From Haloferax litoreum (GTDB lineage: Archaea; Halobacteriota; Halobacteria; Halobacteriales; Haloferacaceae), in assembly GCF_009674605.1 (NCBI RefSeq), contig NZ_WKJO01000001.1, positions 1,426,001 through 1,490,000 on the forward strand: a stretch of 64,000 bases of DNA, written 5' to 3'. Under the pieces are notes generated by a model. That model had not been told where the DNA came from. It worked only from the letters and a program-made list of their open reading frames with translations, and searched no databases. Made by a program: the position numbers and the translations under genes. Positions 33,082-41,999 of the stretch are shown here, piece by piece; the stretch's first letter is position 1; every line of letters begins with the position of its first letter.

Positions 33082-35412
33082 CTACTCGTTGTCCGTCCCC
33101 GACCCGTCGGTGGCGAGTTCGGCCATCGTTGGCGACGACACCATCTCTCCGTTCTCGGCCGGTTCGCCTTCGGTTCGGTGCTCGCCAATGGCGTCACTGT
33201 CGTGCCCATCGGCCGTTCCGTCATCGAGGTCGGTCTCAGTCGTCTCAGTCCGCACCTCGAATCGGTCGGCGAGCGACCGGAGTTCGTCGGTGGTCGTCGA
33301 GAGTTCCTGCATCTGGCCAGCGACGCCAATCATCGCGTCGTTCTGGTCGCGGGCAGCGTCGGCGACGTCCGCCGACTCGGCCTGCGTCTCCGACGCGATT
33401 TCGGCCGCTTCGTCGGCCAGACGGGCGACAGATTGGGCGGCAGACGCCTGTGACGCCGTGGCTTCGTCGATTGCGGCGACACCGTGGTCGACTTCTTCGA
33501 GTCGGTCCACCGCTTCGTCGATTGCTTCGACGCTCTCAGCCACCGTCTCTGCGCCGGTCGACACTCGCTCCCGTGCGGCGCGAACGTCTTCGACAGTGCC
33601 CGCTGCCGCCGACTCGACCGCTTCGATGGACTCTGCGATTTCGGCCGTCGCTTCCGTCGTCTCCTCCGCGAGGGCTTTGACGCTGTCGGCGACGACGGCG
33701 AATCCAGCCCCTGCGTCGCCCGCGCGTGCGGCCTCAATGGAGGCGTTGAGTGCGAGCAAGTTGGTCTGGTCGGCGATGTCGCCGATGAGGTCGACCACGT
33801 CGGCGATGTCGGCCACGTCTTCGCGCAACGTCTCGGCACCGCTCGCGGCGGCGGCGACTCGGTCGTCGATGGCCGCCATCTCCTCGTGGACGTCGGCGCT
33901 GGCGTCGCGTCCGGCCTCGCCGTACTCGCTGGCGTCACTCGCGAGCGTTGCGAGTTCGTCCGCGGACGCCGCAACCTCTTCGACGGTCGCCGAAAGGTCC
34001 TGCATCTCCGACGACACGTCGTCGAGGAGCGTGGCCTGCTCTGTCGCTCCCTCCGAGATATCTGCGGTTCCGCGCTCGACGCGGTCGGATGCAGCGGTGA
34101 CTTCCTCGGTACCGGCGGTGACGCGTTCTCCGGCGGCGTCGACGGTGGTTGCGAACGACGCGACCTGTCCGATGGTCTCTTCTAAGTCGGTGAGCATCGC
34201 GTCGATGCCGTCGCCAACGCCGGCCATCGCCTCGTCGTCTGGCGTGACCGACGTTCTGACCGTCAGGTCGCCGTCCGCGGCGTTGTCCATCGTCTCTCGA
34301 TAGTCGGTCGCGGCGCGTTCGAGGTCACGTTGGACTTCCTCTGCCTCCTCGATGCGTTCGCCCAACGCGTCGCGCATGTCCGCGAACGCGGTGGTCAGTG
34401 TACCGAATTCGTCGACACGTGAGGTCGAGAGGTCGACGTCGAGGTCACCGCCTGCGAGCGTGTCGGCGCGGTTTTGGAGTCGACGCAGTGAGACGACGGT
34501 TCCACGACCGATGGTGAGGCCCACGAGACCGAGTCCACCGAGTGCCACCCCGATGAGGATGACGATGTCGCGTTCGACGAATCGGGCGACTGCGTAGGCG
34601 TTCTCCGGGGGTGCTTCTATCAGAACGGCCCACTCGGTTCCCTCGACGGGTGCGTGTGCCACGACCGACCCGTCGCGTTCGACCACGCCGGATTCACCGT
34701 TCACTGCGGCATCGAGTGCGGGAGTCTCTGCCCCGTCGCGATACTGTGTGAGGACTTTACTACCGTACTTGTCGAAGGCGATAGTTCCCTCGGCGGTGAC
34801 GACACGCGTCCGCGACCCCTCGATGGGTTCGCTGAGCATCTCGGCGTGGCGGGTTGCGTCCACGACGACCATCACGGCGGCGTCTCGGCCCGGAACTGGA
34901 CTGAGGAAGGCGAGTCGCTCGCCGCCGCCGTATCGGTAGACTTCCGAGATTGCGACGCCGTTCGCGTCGAACATCGTCAACGACCCAGACGTCCACGACA
35001 CGCCGAGGTCCGAGACGGTCTTCGTCTCTAAGACGGAGTTCGTACTCACGACGATGTCACGGTTCGATGGTTTGACGTAGTGGACTGCGAGCACTTCGTC
35101 CGGGAGGTTGTCTTTCTCAACTTCGAGAGCAGTCTCGATTTTCTCTTCGTCTCCCGACCGAATCGCCTCGTACTCAGAGAGCATCCGAGCGGTCCGCGTG
35201 TACCCGTCCATCCAACTCGACAACTCCTGGGCCTCCAGGCTCGCGACCATCTCGAGTTCGGTGTGTGCGTCTGCTCTGACCTCTTCGCCGACCATATCGG
35301 TGACGTAGAAGCCGAGTCCGCCCATCACCGCCACGACGACCAAGAGAACGAACAGAAACTTCCGGAGGTAGCTCCGTCTGAGTACCTCCGGGACTAACCT
35401 GGCGAGTCTCAT
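33082..35412 (-). CDS. Membrane-bound methyl-accepting chemotaxis transducer (Htr)
   Basis: About 776 residues from ATG 35412 (an ATG five codons upstream at 35427 is also possible). Membrane helix near residues 18-40, an extracellular dCache-like sensing region, second helix near 275-300 ([21 protein letters not shown]), HAMP domain, then the long cytoplasmic coiled coil with the signalling hairpin ([30 protein letters not shown]) that contacts CheA/CheW. Methylation helices are Glu-rich. The signal sensed is unknown. It stands alone, with no che genes in the window. Confidence 0.93.
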   Translation of the reverse strand: MRLARLVPEVLRRSYLRKFLFVLLVVVAVMGGLGFYVTDMVGEEVRADAHTELEMVASLEAQELSSWMDGYTRTARMLSEYEAIRSGDEEKIETALEVEKDNLPDEVLAVHYVKPSNRDIVVSTNSVLETKTVSDLGVSWTSGSLTMFDANGVAISEVYRYGGGERLAFLSPVPGRDAAVMVVVDATRHAEMLSEPIEGSRTRVVTAEGTIAFDKYGSKVLTQYRDGAETPALDAAVNGESGVVERDGSVVAHAPVEGTEWAVLIEAPPENAYAVARFVERDIVILIGVALGGLGLVGLTIGRGTVVSLRRLQNRADTLAGGDLDVDLSTSRVDEFGTLTTAFADMRDALGERIEEAEEVQRDLERAATDYRETMDNAADGDLTVRTSVTPDDEAMAGVGDGIDAMLTDLEETIGQVASFATTVDAAGERVTAGTEEVTAASDRVERGTADISEGATEQATLLDDVSSEMQDLSATVEEVAASADELATLASDASEYGEAGRDASADVHEEMAAIDDRVAAAASGAETLREDVADIADVVDLIGDIADQTNLLALNASIEAARAGDAGAGFAVVADSVKALAEETTEATAEIAESIEAVESAAAGTVEDVRAARERVSTGAETVAESVEAIDEAVDRLEEVDHGVAAIDEATASQASAAQSVARLADEAAEIASETQAESADVADAARDQNDAMIGVAGQMQELSTTTDELRSLADRFEVRTETTETDLDDGTADGHDSDAIGEHRTEGEPAENGEMVSSPTMAELATDGSGTDNE

Positions 35413-35520
35413 GCTATTCGTTCGCAAGCAAATGGGACGTAAAGCATTGCCTCACCGGATATCAGGTGTGATAACGAGGGGCGCGATTTGTGCCAATCGA
35501 CCATTGTATTCGCGGCGTCG

Positions 35521-35700
35521 CTACGTCAGTTCGCTCACCGTCACACCGAGTGCGACTGCCGCCGCCCCCGTCGCACCTCCACCCGTCGCGACGTACGTCG
35601 GGAGTGCGAACACGACGCCACCGCCGACACCCGCGGCTAAGCACAGTGCCATTCCGAGGAGTGCGGCGTCGAACCGGGTGGGGGCGTTTTCGGGGAGCAC
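35521..35700 (-). CDS. Small two-pass membrane protein with GTG start
   Basis: 59 residues: GTG at 35700, then LPENAPTRFDAALLGMALC, a hydrophobic GVGGGVVFALPTYVATGGG segment, and GAAAVALGVTVSELT, ending at TAG 35521. It forms two membrane spans linked by a glycine-rich turn. Conserved-looking start with alanine-rich helices. Function unknown. Confidence 0.6.
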   Translation of the reverse strand: MLPENAPTRFDAALLGMALCLAAGVGGGVVFALPTYVATGGGATGAAAVALGVTVSELT

Positions 35701-35761
35701 GGGCTAATTACATATCATTACAGCCCCGGACAAATGGTTTGTGGAGGCGGACCTACTCGCC

Positions 35762-36508
35762 TCACTCCCTGACACCGTCGCCATCACCGTCGCCGTCTGT
35801 CTCGACAGTTCGTTCGATGTCTGCTGTCTCCGGTTCGTGCTCCGTCGCCATCTGTTCTTCCAGTTTCTCGATAGCCCGTTCGCGTTCGCCGACGACGGAG
35901 GCGTCCCGTAGGCCGAGTGAGATGGCTGTATCGAAGCACCGAACTGCCGCTTCGTACTGGCCGCGTTCGGCGAGGAAGAAGCCACGGTTGTACCACGCAT
36001 GCGGTTCTCTCGGGTCGAGTTCGACTGCTCGTTCCGCGTGGTCCAGCGGTTCGGACGAGTCGCCGAACTCCCACAGTGCGTACGCGAGGTTCGTCTCGGC
36101 AGTCGCGGCGAACTCGTTGTCGTCGTCGATGCGGAGTGCTTCTCGTGCGGCACCGATTGCCTCGTCGTACTCTGCTAACTGTGCGTGTGCGACGCCCTTG
36201 TTCACCCACGCTTCCTGTGCGTCGTGTGAGTCCTCGTCCGCGTAGGCGATGGCGCGCGCGAAGCTATCGATTGCCTGTTCGAACTCCTCGATGGCGACGT
36301 AGGTCAACCCGATTTCGATGAGTGCCAGTACGTCTACGTGTTCGGGAACGACCTGTGACTCGTCGACGATGTCCGAGAGGACGTAGTCGTCTGTCGGGTC
36401 GACGAGTCTGGTGTTCGTCCGAAGTTCGGGCGGGTCCAGGTCGAATCCGTCGTACGGGTCGCCGAATCCGTCGCCGTCCGAGTATCGGTGGTCACGCGTC
36501 GAGGCCAT
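35762..36508 (-). CDS. Tetratricopeptide repeat protein
   Basis: 248 residues from ATG 36508. After an acidic, Asp-rich leader (1-60) come about four TPR units with typical spacing: IGLTYVAIEEFEQAIDSFARAI, WVNKGVAHAQLAEYDEAIGAAREAL, AATAETNLAYALWEFGDSSEPL, WYNRGFFLAERGQYEAAVRCFDTAI. The C-terminus is acidic and disordered. It would be a protein-interaction scaffold. It is divergent from the tandem cetZ operon and shares its upstream region. Confidence 0.85.
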   Translation of the reverse strand: MASTRDHRYSDGDGFGDPYDGFDLDPPELRTNTRLVDPTDDYVLSDIVDESQVVPEHVDVLALIEIGLTYVAIEEFEQAIDSFARAIAYADEDSHDAQEAWVNKGVAHAQLAEYDEAIGAAREALRIDDDNEFAATAETNLAYALWEFGDSSEPLDHAERAVELDPREPHAWYNRGFFLAERGQYEAAVRCFDTAISLGLRDASVVGERERAIEKLEEQMATEHEPETADIERTVETDGDGDGDGVRE

Positions 36509-36531
36509 TCGTAACTGTTGGACGGCAATCG

Positions 36532-36537
36532 AGATAA
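36532..36537 (-). promoter_or_regulatory. TATA box of the TPR gene
   Basis: TTATCT on the minus strand (AGATAA at 36532-36537), about 26 bases before the ATG at 36508, the leaderless distance. Confidence 0.45.
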
Positions 36538-36589
36538 CCTTCACTCGCTGGGAAGCGTTTCCCCGAACTATTGTCTCGTCAGTAGGACA

Positions 36590-36656
36590 CCGCAGACAAT
36601 ATATTACGGACGAATAATATCATAAAGAATTAAATTCGGCCAAATCGCTTAAATGG
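36590..36656. promoter_or_regulatory. AT-rich block upstream of the tandem cetZ operon
   Basis: A 60-70 base AT-rich stretch (ATATATTACGG, ATAATATCATAAAG, TTAAATT, CTTAAAT) in an otherwise GC-rich region, between the divergent TPR and cetZ genes. CTTAAAT at 36648 could be a TATA box, leaving a leader of about 110 bases before the ATG at 36788. Confidence 0.4.
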
Positions 36657-36787
36657 TCTTGGTAATCTTGGTAGAATCGACTGGGGTGGAGTTAATCCGC
36701 GGGTGGGTTACAGTTCGAACCGCTCGAACTGACCCGTTCTGGGCAGGCCGTCCGCTTCTGGAGTCGACCCTGGTTGGAATCCAAACC

Positions 36788-37960
36788 ATGAAATTAGGTA
36801 TCATTGGTGTCGGCAACGCAGGCAGTAAGATTGTCGACAAGATGGTCGAGTTCGAATCGCTCACGAATCGGAAACTCTGTCGTCACGTGATGGTGATAAA
36901 CACCGCACGGACGGACCTCACCAAACCAGACCACATCCCGGAGAACCGACGAATTCTCATCGGTGACACCCACCAGAAAGCCAAGGGCCACGGCGTCGGT
37001 GGCGACGTGGACGTCGGTGCCGAAGTCGCGAAGAACGACATCGACGAGATTCGACGCGCGTTCGACGACGTGGATATCCACGAGGTGGACGCGATTCTCG
37101 TCTGTGCGTCGCTCGGTGGGGGCACCGGTAGCGGTGCCGGTCCGGTGGTCATCAACGAACTGCAGAAGATGTACGACGAACCGGTGTACGGACTGGGCGT
37201 TCTGCCCGGCAAGTACGAAGGCGGCCGACCCGCCCTCAACGCGGCACGGTCCCTTCAGTCGTTCGTCAACAACACGGACAACTTCATCGCCTTCGACAAC
37301 GACGCGTGGCGGTCGAAAGACCAGACGGTCGGCGAGGGCTACGAGGGCATGAACCGCGAACTCGCGACGCGTATCGTCACGCTCCTCGGCGCTGGCGAGT
37401 ACGACGAACCGACCGTCGCAGAGAACGCGATGGACTCGAGCGACATCATCCGAACGCTCGATACCGACGGCATCTCGTCTATCGGCTACGCCTCGACGTC
37501 GGTCGAAAACGGCGACGATGGACTCTTGAACCGCTTCCGCGAGGAACACGAAATCGAGGACAACTCGAACTTGGCGGCAAAGATTAACGGTCTGGTCCGC
37601 CGCGCCGTCAACTCCCGACTCACGCTCCCGTGTGACGTTTCCAGCGCCGACCGGGCCCTCATCGTCCTCTCTGGCCCGCCGTCGGAACTCTCTCGGAAGG
37701 GTCTCGAAAGCGCCCGCGAGTGGATCGAAAACGAAGTCGACACCGTCGAAGTGCTCGCTGGCGACGACCCCCGAGAGAACGCCTCTGCGCTCTCCGCGGT
37801 GGTGTTGCTGTCGAACGTCACTCAGACGCCGCGCATCGAGGCAATCCAGGAACAGGCGGTCGAAGCACAGGAGAAAATCGCCGAACAGGAGGCCGTGCGC
37901 GAGGAAGAAATCGCCGACCTCATCACGGACAAGGACGGCAAAATCGACCCGGTCATCTGA
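36788..37960 (+). CDS. CetZ-family tubulin-like protein, divergent copy A
   Basis: 390 residues from ATG 36788 (MKLGIIGVGNAGSKIVDKMV). The GTP-binding T4 loop is intact (GGGTGSG, residues 110-116). In the T7 loop MDSSDII, Asp219 replaces the Glu218 that CetZ1 uses for GTP hydrolysis. The rest follows the CetZ fold (FIAFDNDAWR, TLPCDVSSADRALIVLSGPP). C-terminal tail EEEIADLITDKDGKIDPVI is unlike CetZ1. It is first in an operon with a second CetZ and a membrane protein; the next gene starts 53 bases later. Confidence 0.9.
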   Translation: MKLGIIGVGNAGSKIVDKMVEFESLTNRKLCRHVMVINTARTDLTKPDHIPENRRILIGDTHQKAKGHGVGGDVDVGAEVAKNDIDEIRRAFDDVDIHEVDAILVCASLGGGTGSGAGPVVINELQKMYDEPVYGLGVLPGKYEGGRPALNAARSLQSFVNNTDNFIAFDNDAWRSKDQTVGEGYEGMNRELATRIVTLLGAGEYDEPTVAENAMDSSDIIRTLDTDGISSIGYASTSVENGDDGLLNRFREEHEIEDNSNLAAKINGLVRRAVNSRLTLPCDVSSADRALIVLSGPPSELSRKGLESAREWIENEVDTVEVLAGDDPRENASALSAVVLLSNVTQTPRIEAIQEQAVEAQEKIAEQEAVREEEIADLITDKDGKIDPVI

Positions 37961-38012
37961 CCATGACTCCCGGTAACCGGGGGGCCGAGAGTACCTCCCA
38001 GGGAGTGGGTCG

Positions 38013-39326
38013 ATGAAGTTGGCAGTCATCGGCGTCGGGAACGCAGGTAGTCGCATCGTCAACAACATCCTCGACGTCGAGAAAGAGACCGGTCGGAACC
38101 TCTGTAACGGGAACACGCTCCTCGTCAACTCGACGAAACCGACGTTCGACGTGGACGAACACGTCCCCGAGGAGCGTCGCTTGGTCATCGGCGACGTCTA
38201 CTGGGACGCCGACGGGTCCGACATCGACGGCGACCCGGAGTTGGCCGCCACGATTGCACGCGAAGAGAAGAACGACATCAACCGGGCGTTCGACCTCATC
38301 GAGTTCCATCAGGTCGACGGTATCTTGGTGGTCGCTGGACTCGGCCGCGGCACCGGTGGCGGTGCCGGTGCCGTCGTCATCGACCAACTGAACGAGATTT
38401 GTGACCACCCGATATACGCCGTCGGCGTCCTTCCGGCCGAGGCGGAAGGCGACGAAGCGGCGCTGAGCGCCGCCCGCACACTGCAGTCGTTCGTCACGAA
38501 GGCTGACAACGTCATCACCTTCGACAACGATGCCTGGCAGGACGACGACGAACAGCGATGGGTCGACGAAGTCGAGTCACCCGATGAGGTGGCACCACCC
38601 GATGGTGAGGCACCCACCGGCGACGACGCAGACAGAAGCGGGTACGGACCGGTGAACACAGCACTGGCCGAACGACTCGTCACGCTGTTCGCAGCAGGCG
38701 AGTTCAGTGCCCCGTCGGCGTCCGAGAGTCGAATGGACCCGAGCGACATCATGCGAACGCTCGATACCGGCGGTCTGTCGTCTATCGGGTACGCTTCGGT
38801 CGAGTTGCCGCAGGGCGGTGGTATTCGCTCACTCGTCCGGTCGTTGTCGAACCGGTACTCGTGGATGCCCGGCGGCGCGTGGGCGTCTGCACCGCTCACA
38901 GAAATGGACGACGAAGACGCCGGAACCGCCGCGGCCAAAATCAACAACCTCGTCCGCGAGGCCGCTCGCTCGAAACTCACGCTGCCGTGTGAAATCACGA
39001 GCGCCGACCGGGCACTCGTCGTCCTGTCGGGGCCGTCGGAGACTCTCTCGCGAAAGGGGTTCGAAGGCGGGCGCTACTGGCTCGAACGAGAGGCAGACAT
39101 CGTGGACGTGATGGCGGGCGACGAACCGCACGACCGGGCGACGAGTCTCACGGCAGTCGTCCTCTTCTCGAACGTGACCGACGTGGCGCGAATCGAGGAG
39201 ATTCAGGAGACGGCAGTCGAGCACCAGCAAGCGCTGGACGCCGACGAGACGCTCGACGAGTCGGCAGAAGACCCGGCTGGCGAGTCGGCAGACGAGACGG
39301 CCACTGAGGCGGTGGACTCCCGATGA
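38013..39326 (+). CDS. CetZ-family tubulin-like protein, divergent copy B
   Basis: 437 residues (MKLAVIGVGNAGSRIVNNIL). The T4 loop is altered to GRGTGGG (111-117) in place of GGGTGSG, and the T7 loop is MDPSDIM with Asp245, so nucleotide handling may be weaker. A disordered acidic insertion (about 177-212, DDDEQRWVDEVESPDEVAPP...) and a second one near 285-300 separate it from other CetZ proteins, and the C-terminal tail (DADETLDESAEDPAGES) is very acidic. The stop codon overlaps the start of the next gene as ATGA. It may pair with copy A. Confidence 0.88.
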   Translation: MKLAVIGVGNAGSRIVNNILDVEKETGRNLCNGNTLLVNSTKPTFDVDEHVPEERRLVIGDVYWDADGSDIDGDPELAATIAREEKNDINRAFDLIEFHQVDGILVVAGLGRGTGGGAGAVVIDQLNEICDHPIYAVGVLPAEAEGDEAALSAARTLQSFVTKADNVITFDNDAWQDDDEQRWVDEVESPDEVAPPDGEAPTGDDADRSGYGPVNTALAERLVTLFAAGEFSAPSASESRMDPSDIMRTLDTGGLSSIGYASVELPQGGGIRSLVRSLSNRYSWMPGGAWASAPLTEMDDEDAGTAAAKINNLVREAARSKLTLPCEITSADRALVVLSGPSETLSRKGFEGGRYWLEREADIVDVMAGDEPHDRATSLTAVVLFSNVTDVARIEEIQETAVEHQQALDADETLDESAEDPAGESADETATEAVDSR

Positions 39327-40147
39327 ACACCCCGATGGACGACGACTGGCAAGATGCGCCGACGTGGGTTCCGAGTCGGGTCGCGAACACGGCCACTGCC
39401 ATGCGTGTCGACCTGTTCTCGTTGCACGCGTCGTGGATGAAACTCGTCTTCTCGCGCGAGTATGAGGGAGACCACTCGGTCATCGAGAACTGGGAACCCG
39501 AGAGTACGGGTGAGGCCGTGGGGCACCGTCTCTGGGCCGCACTCGGCGTACTGTACCTCGTTCTCGTGTACCCCATCTTCGTCTTGGGTCTGGCGACGCG
39601 GTACTACGCGCACCGGATCGACCGCATCACGGCGGGCCTCGGGTTCGTCGGTGTCACGGCCGTCTCGCTTCTCGTCTGGGGAGGCCTGACCGCGGCGACG
39701 TACCTCTCACCAATCGCGTTCGAGGGGTTCGTCGCCGTCGCGGTGGCGGGCGTCGTCGCAACCGTCTCCGCCGTCCTCGCACTCTTCTTCTCCGGCAGAA
39801 CGGGGCGACTGACGACGGTCGCACTCGCCTATCCCTTCGGGGTCACTGCACTCTTTCTCCCGCCCGTCGTCGCTTCACTCTACTCCCCGACGCTCGCGTC
39901 GGTCGTCTTCCCGAGTTCGACGTCACTCGCAATCTGGTTGCTGAACAACGTCCTCGACTTCGCTGGCATCGCCGCGTTCATCCGCGCGTCGTTCGAGTTG
40001 CAGGGTCTGGCGTACGTCGGCATGTGGTTCGCCCTCGCGGTTCCAGTTGGCTGGTCTCTCGGTGGCCTCGTCACGCTCGTGAACCGCGTTCGGACCCCAC
40101 GTACGTCACCGCATGCAGAGGGCGCAGGGTCGAAACTGTACCGGTGA
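39323..40147 (+). CDS. Multi-pass membrane protein of the tandem cetZ operon
   Basis: 274 residues starting within the stop codon of copy B (ATGA), so translation is probably coupled. The first 65 residues are cytoplasmic (DWQDAPTWVPSRVANTATAMRVDLFSLH). About five or six membrane segments follow (LGVLYLVLVYPIFVLGLA, GLGFVGVTAVSLLVWGGL, FVAVAVAGVVATVSAVLALFF, VGWSLGGLVTLV). No homologue is recognised. Position suggests it anchors or regulates the two CetZ proteins. Confidence 0.82.
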   Translation: MNTPMDDDWQDAPTWVPSRVANTATAMRVDLFSLHASWMKLVFSREYEGDHSVIENWEPESTGEAVGHRLWAALGVLYLVLVYPIFVLGLATRYYAHRIDRITAGLGFVGVTAVSLLVWGGLTAATYLSPIAFEGFVAVAVAGVVATVSAVLALFFSGRTGRLTTVALAYPFGVTALFLPPVVASLYSPTLASVVFPSSTSLAIWLLNNVLDFAGIAAFIRASFELQGLAYVGMWFALAVPVGWSLGGLVTLVNRVRTPRTSPHAEGAGSKLYR

Positions 40148-40229
40148 ACGCGGACAGCGTGTTCACGATTTAGGTTTTGCCGCCTTGATTGGTCGGCGAC
40201 ATTGCCTCGCTGTCGCTCGCCGATGAAAA

Positions 40230-40250
40230 TGCGGGGGACGAGATTCGAAC
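40230..40250 (-). repeat. Copy of the 3' end of tRNA-Leu
   Basis: TGCGGGGGACGAGATTCGAAC repeats the T arm and acceptor end of the neighbouring tRNA-Leu (40323-40343) with one mismatch in 21. Such copies are left by integrases that use tRNA 3' ends as attachment sites. Nothing resembling an integrase lies close by. Confidence 0.5.
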
Positions 40251-40322
40251 CACGGTCGCTCCGCTCACCGATGAAAAGGCGTGGGACGCATCGCTCTGCT
40301 CACTGTCGTTCGCAGAAGCGAG

Positions 40323-40407
40323 TGCGGGGGACGAGATTTGAACTCGCGAACCCCTACGGGAGCGGATCTTAAGTCCGCCGCTTTTGGCCTGGCTCAGCCA
40401 CCCCCGC
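40323..40407 (-). tRNA. tRNA-Leu (anticodon TAA)
   Basis: 85 bases with the class II long variable arm. Acceptor stem GCGGGGG/CCCCCGC is perfect, anticodon stem GCGGA/TCCGC encloses CTTAAGA with T33 and TAA as bases 34-36, the discriminator is A, and the T arm is CGAGTTCAAATCTCG. No intron. Confidence 0.93.
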
Positions 40408-40637
40408 GCAGTTGACCGTTCTCGGAGGGATAGAAAAGTGCTTTCGTTTTACCTGAATTGAGGTGCTAAGGCCGCTTCCTCAACGAGAGTCCAGAGAGAG
40501 CGAGTCGAGAAGATACAGCGTCCACAGGAGCACTACTTTCGTGTTCGGACGTGACGCCAAAACGTCTCGTCAACACCAAACAGGTCAAAAACACGTACAA
40601 CGCTCAGCCCACAGGACCCCACAATCGCAAACTAAAA

Positions 40638-40654
40638 ATACACACTTTGTGTAT
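40638..40654 (+). promoter_or_regulatory. Palindrome before the RHH gene
   Basis: ATACACA-CTT-TGTGTAT, a perfect 7+7 inverted repeat, lies between an A-rich tract and TATAATG, nine bases before the GTG at 40663. It could be an operator bound by the RHH protein itself. Confidence 0.4.
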
Positions 40655-40662
40655 AATGTGGT

Positions 40663-40785
40663 GTGGCAACGCGTAAGAACATCTCTATCCGCGACGACCA
40701 AGCCGAGTGGATTCAAGAGAATCACCTTAATCTCTCGTCGTTCGTTCAAGAGAAGCTCGACGAACTCATCGAAGAACGCTCGTGA
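40663..40785 (+). CDS. Ribbon-helix-helix-like small protein in the TnpB element
   Basis: 40 residues from GTG 40663: MATRKNISIRDDQAEWI then QENHLNLSSFVQEKLDELIEERS. The strand (ISIRDDQ) and two helices fit a minimal RHH (Arc/CopG-type) DNA-binding fold. Its stop overlaps the tnpB GTG start (GTGA at 40782), so the two genes are translationally coupled. Similar tiny genes precede tnpB in other haloarchaeal elements; a role in repression is inference. Confidence 0.65.
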   Translation: MATRKNISIRDDQAEWIQENHLNLSSFVQEKLDELIEERS

Positions 40786-41999
40786 ACTACAGCTACAGGT
40801 ATCGGCTTCGACCGTCCGACGCGCTCGAAGAGCAGTTAGTGTGGACTGTCGATACCTGTAGACAAGTCTACAACCACTTCCTCCACCGACTCAATCGGAA
40901 CAACGACACCTCGGCGTACTCCGAACAGAAGCTCTTGCCGAGCCTAAAGACGTGGTGGGGTGACCTGAAACAAGTTCACTCGAAAGTTCTTCAGAAGGTC
41001 GTACAGCGATTGTACAACAATCTATCGTCGCTTCGTGGGCGCAAAGAGAACGGCCACCGCATCGGGACGCTCAAGTGGAAACAGAAGGGTGAGTACCGCA
41101 GTTTCACCTACAGTCAATCCGGCTTCAAGCTCAAAAACACGAGCGGCCGGACGCGGCTGTGGCTCTCGAAACTCGGCGAAATCTCAATCATATTCCACCG
41201 TGAGTTGCCCGAAGATGCTGAAATCAAGACTGTCACCGTGAAGCAGGAGCCCACCGGGAAGTGGTACGCTATCCTCGGTGTTGAGACTCCCAACGATCCA
41301 CCCGGAAAACCGGAGAACCCTGAGAGGTGTGTCGGTATCGATGTAGGGATTCTCAAATATACTCACGACACCGACGGCTACGCGGTTGGATCTCTCGACT
41401 CATCAAAGGAGCGTGAGCGGGTGGAACGCGCTCAACGCGACCTCTCACGGACGGAACATGGGTCTGCGAATTGGGAGAAACAACGCCGCGTCGTGGCCGA
41501 ACGCTACGCCGACCTCAAGCGAAAACGCCGTGACTTCCTCCACAAGTTGTCGAACTACTACGCTACCGAGTACGACTTCGTGGCGGTTGAGGACTTAGAT
41601 GCGAAAGGCTTGATCGAACTACCGGGGAACTCGCAAAATCGAGCGAGTGCGTCGTGGGGAACGTTCCTCCGGATGCTCGAATATAAGTGCGAACGCGAAG
41701 GGACACACTTCATCGCCGTGAGCCCTCACGGAACGACAAAAGAGTGCGCGTCCTGCGGTGTTTCAGCGGACAAGCCGTTGTGGCTCCGTGAACACTCTTG
41801 TCCTACCTGTGGGTTTGAAGCGGACAGGGACGCGAACGCGGCGTGGAATATCCTTTCTCGCGGCCTCAAAGACTTAGGAGTGGGACACTCCGAATCAACG
41901 CCTGTGGAGACTGCGCTCCCGGTGGATACGTTCGTATCTGCAAAGCGCGTCGTTGAAGCAGGAAGCCCTACCCCCAGAAGTGAACGGCGTCAGCCGTGA
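40782..41999 (+). CDS. tnpB: TnpB, RNA-guided RuvC-like nuclease of an IS1341-type element
   Basis: 405 residues from a GTG. The RuvC active site is complete: Asp187 (GIDVGILKYTH), Glu270 (AVEDLDA) and Asp350 (DRDANAAWNIL). The zinc ribbon CASC/CPTC (322, 325, 340, 343) sits between the last two. TnpB proteins use an omega RNA from the element's right end to cut DNA beside a target-adjacent motif. The gene is intact, and its 3' end overlaps the likely RNA region. Confidence 0.94.
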   Translation: MNYSYRYRLRPSDALEEQLVWTVDTCRQVYNHFLHRLNRNNDTSAYSEQKLLPSLKTWWGDLKQVHSKVLQKVVQRLYNNLSSLRGRKENGHRIGTLKWKQKGEYRSFTYSQSGFKLKNTSGRTRLWLSKLGEISIIFHRELPEDAEIKTVTVKQEPTGKWYAILGVETPNDPPGKPENPERCVGIDVGILKYTHDTDGYAVGSLDSSKERERVERAQRDLSRTEHGSANWEKQRRVVAERYADLKRKRRDFLHKLSNYYATEYDFVAVEDLDAKGLIELPGNSQNRASASWGTFLRMLEYKCEREGTHFIAVSPHGTTKECASCGVSADKPLWLREHSCPTCGFEADRDANAAWNILSRGLKDLGVGHSESTPVETALPVDTFVSAKRVVEAGSPTPRSERRQP

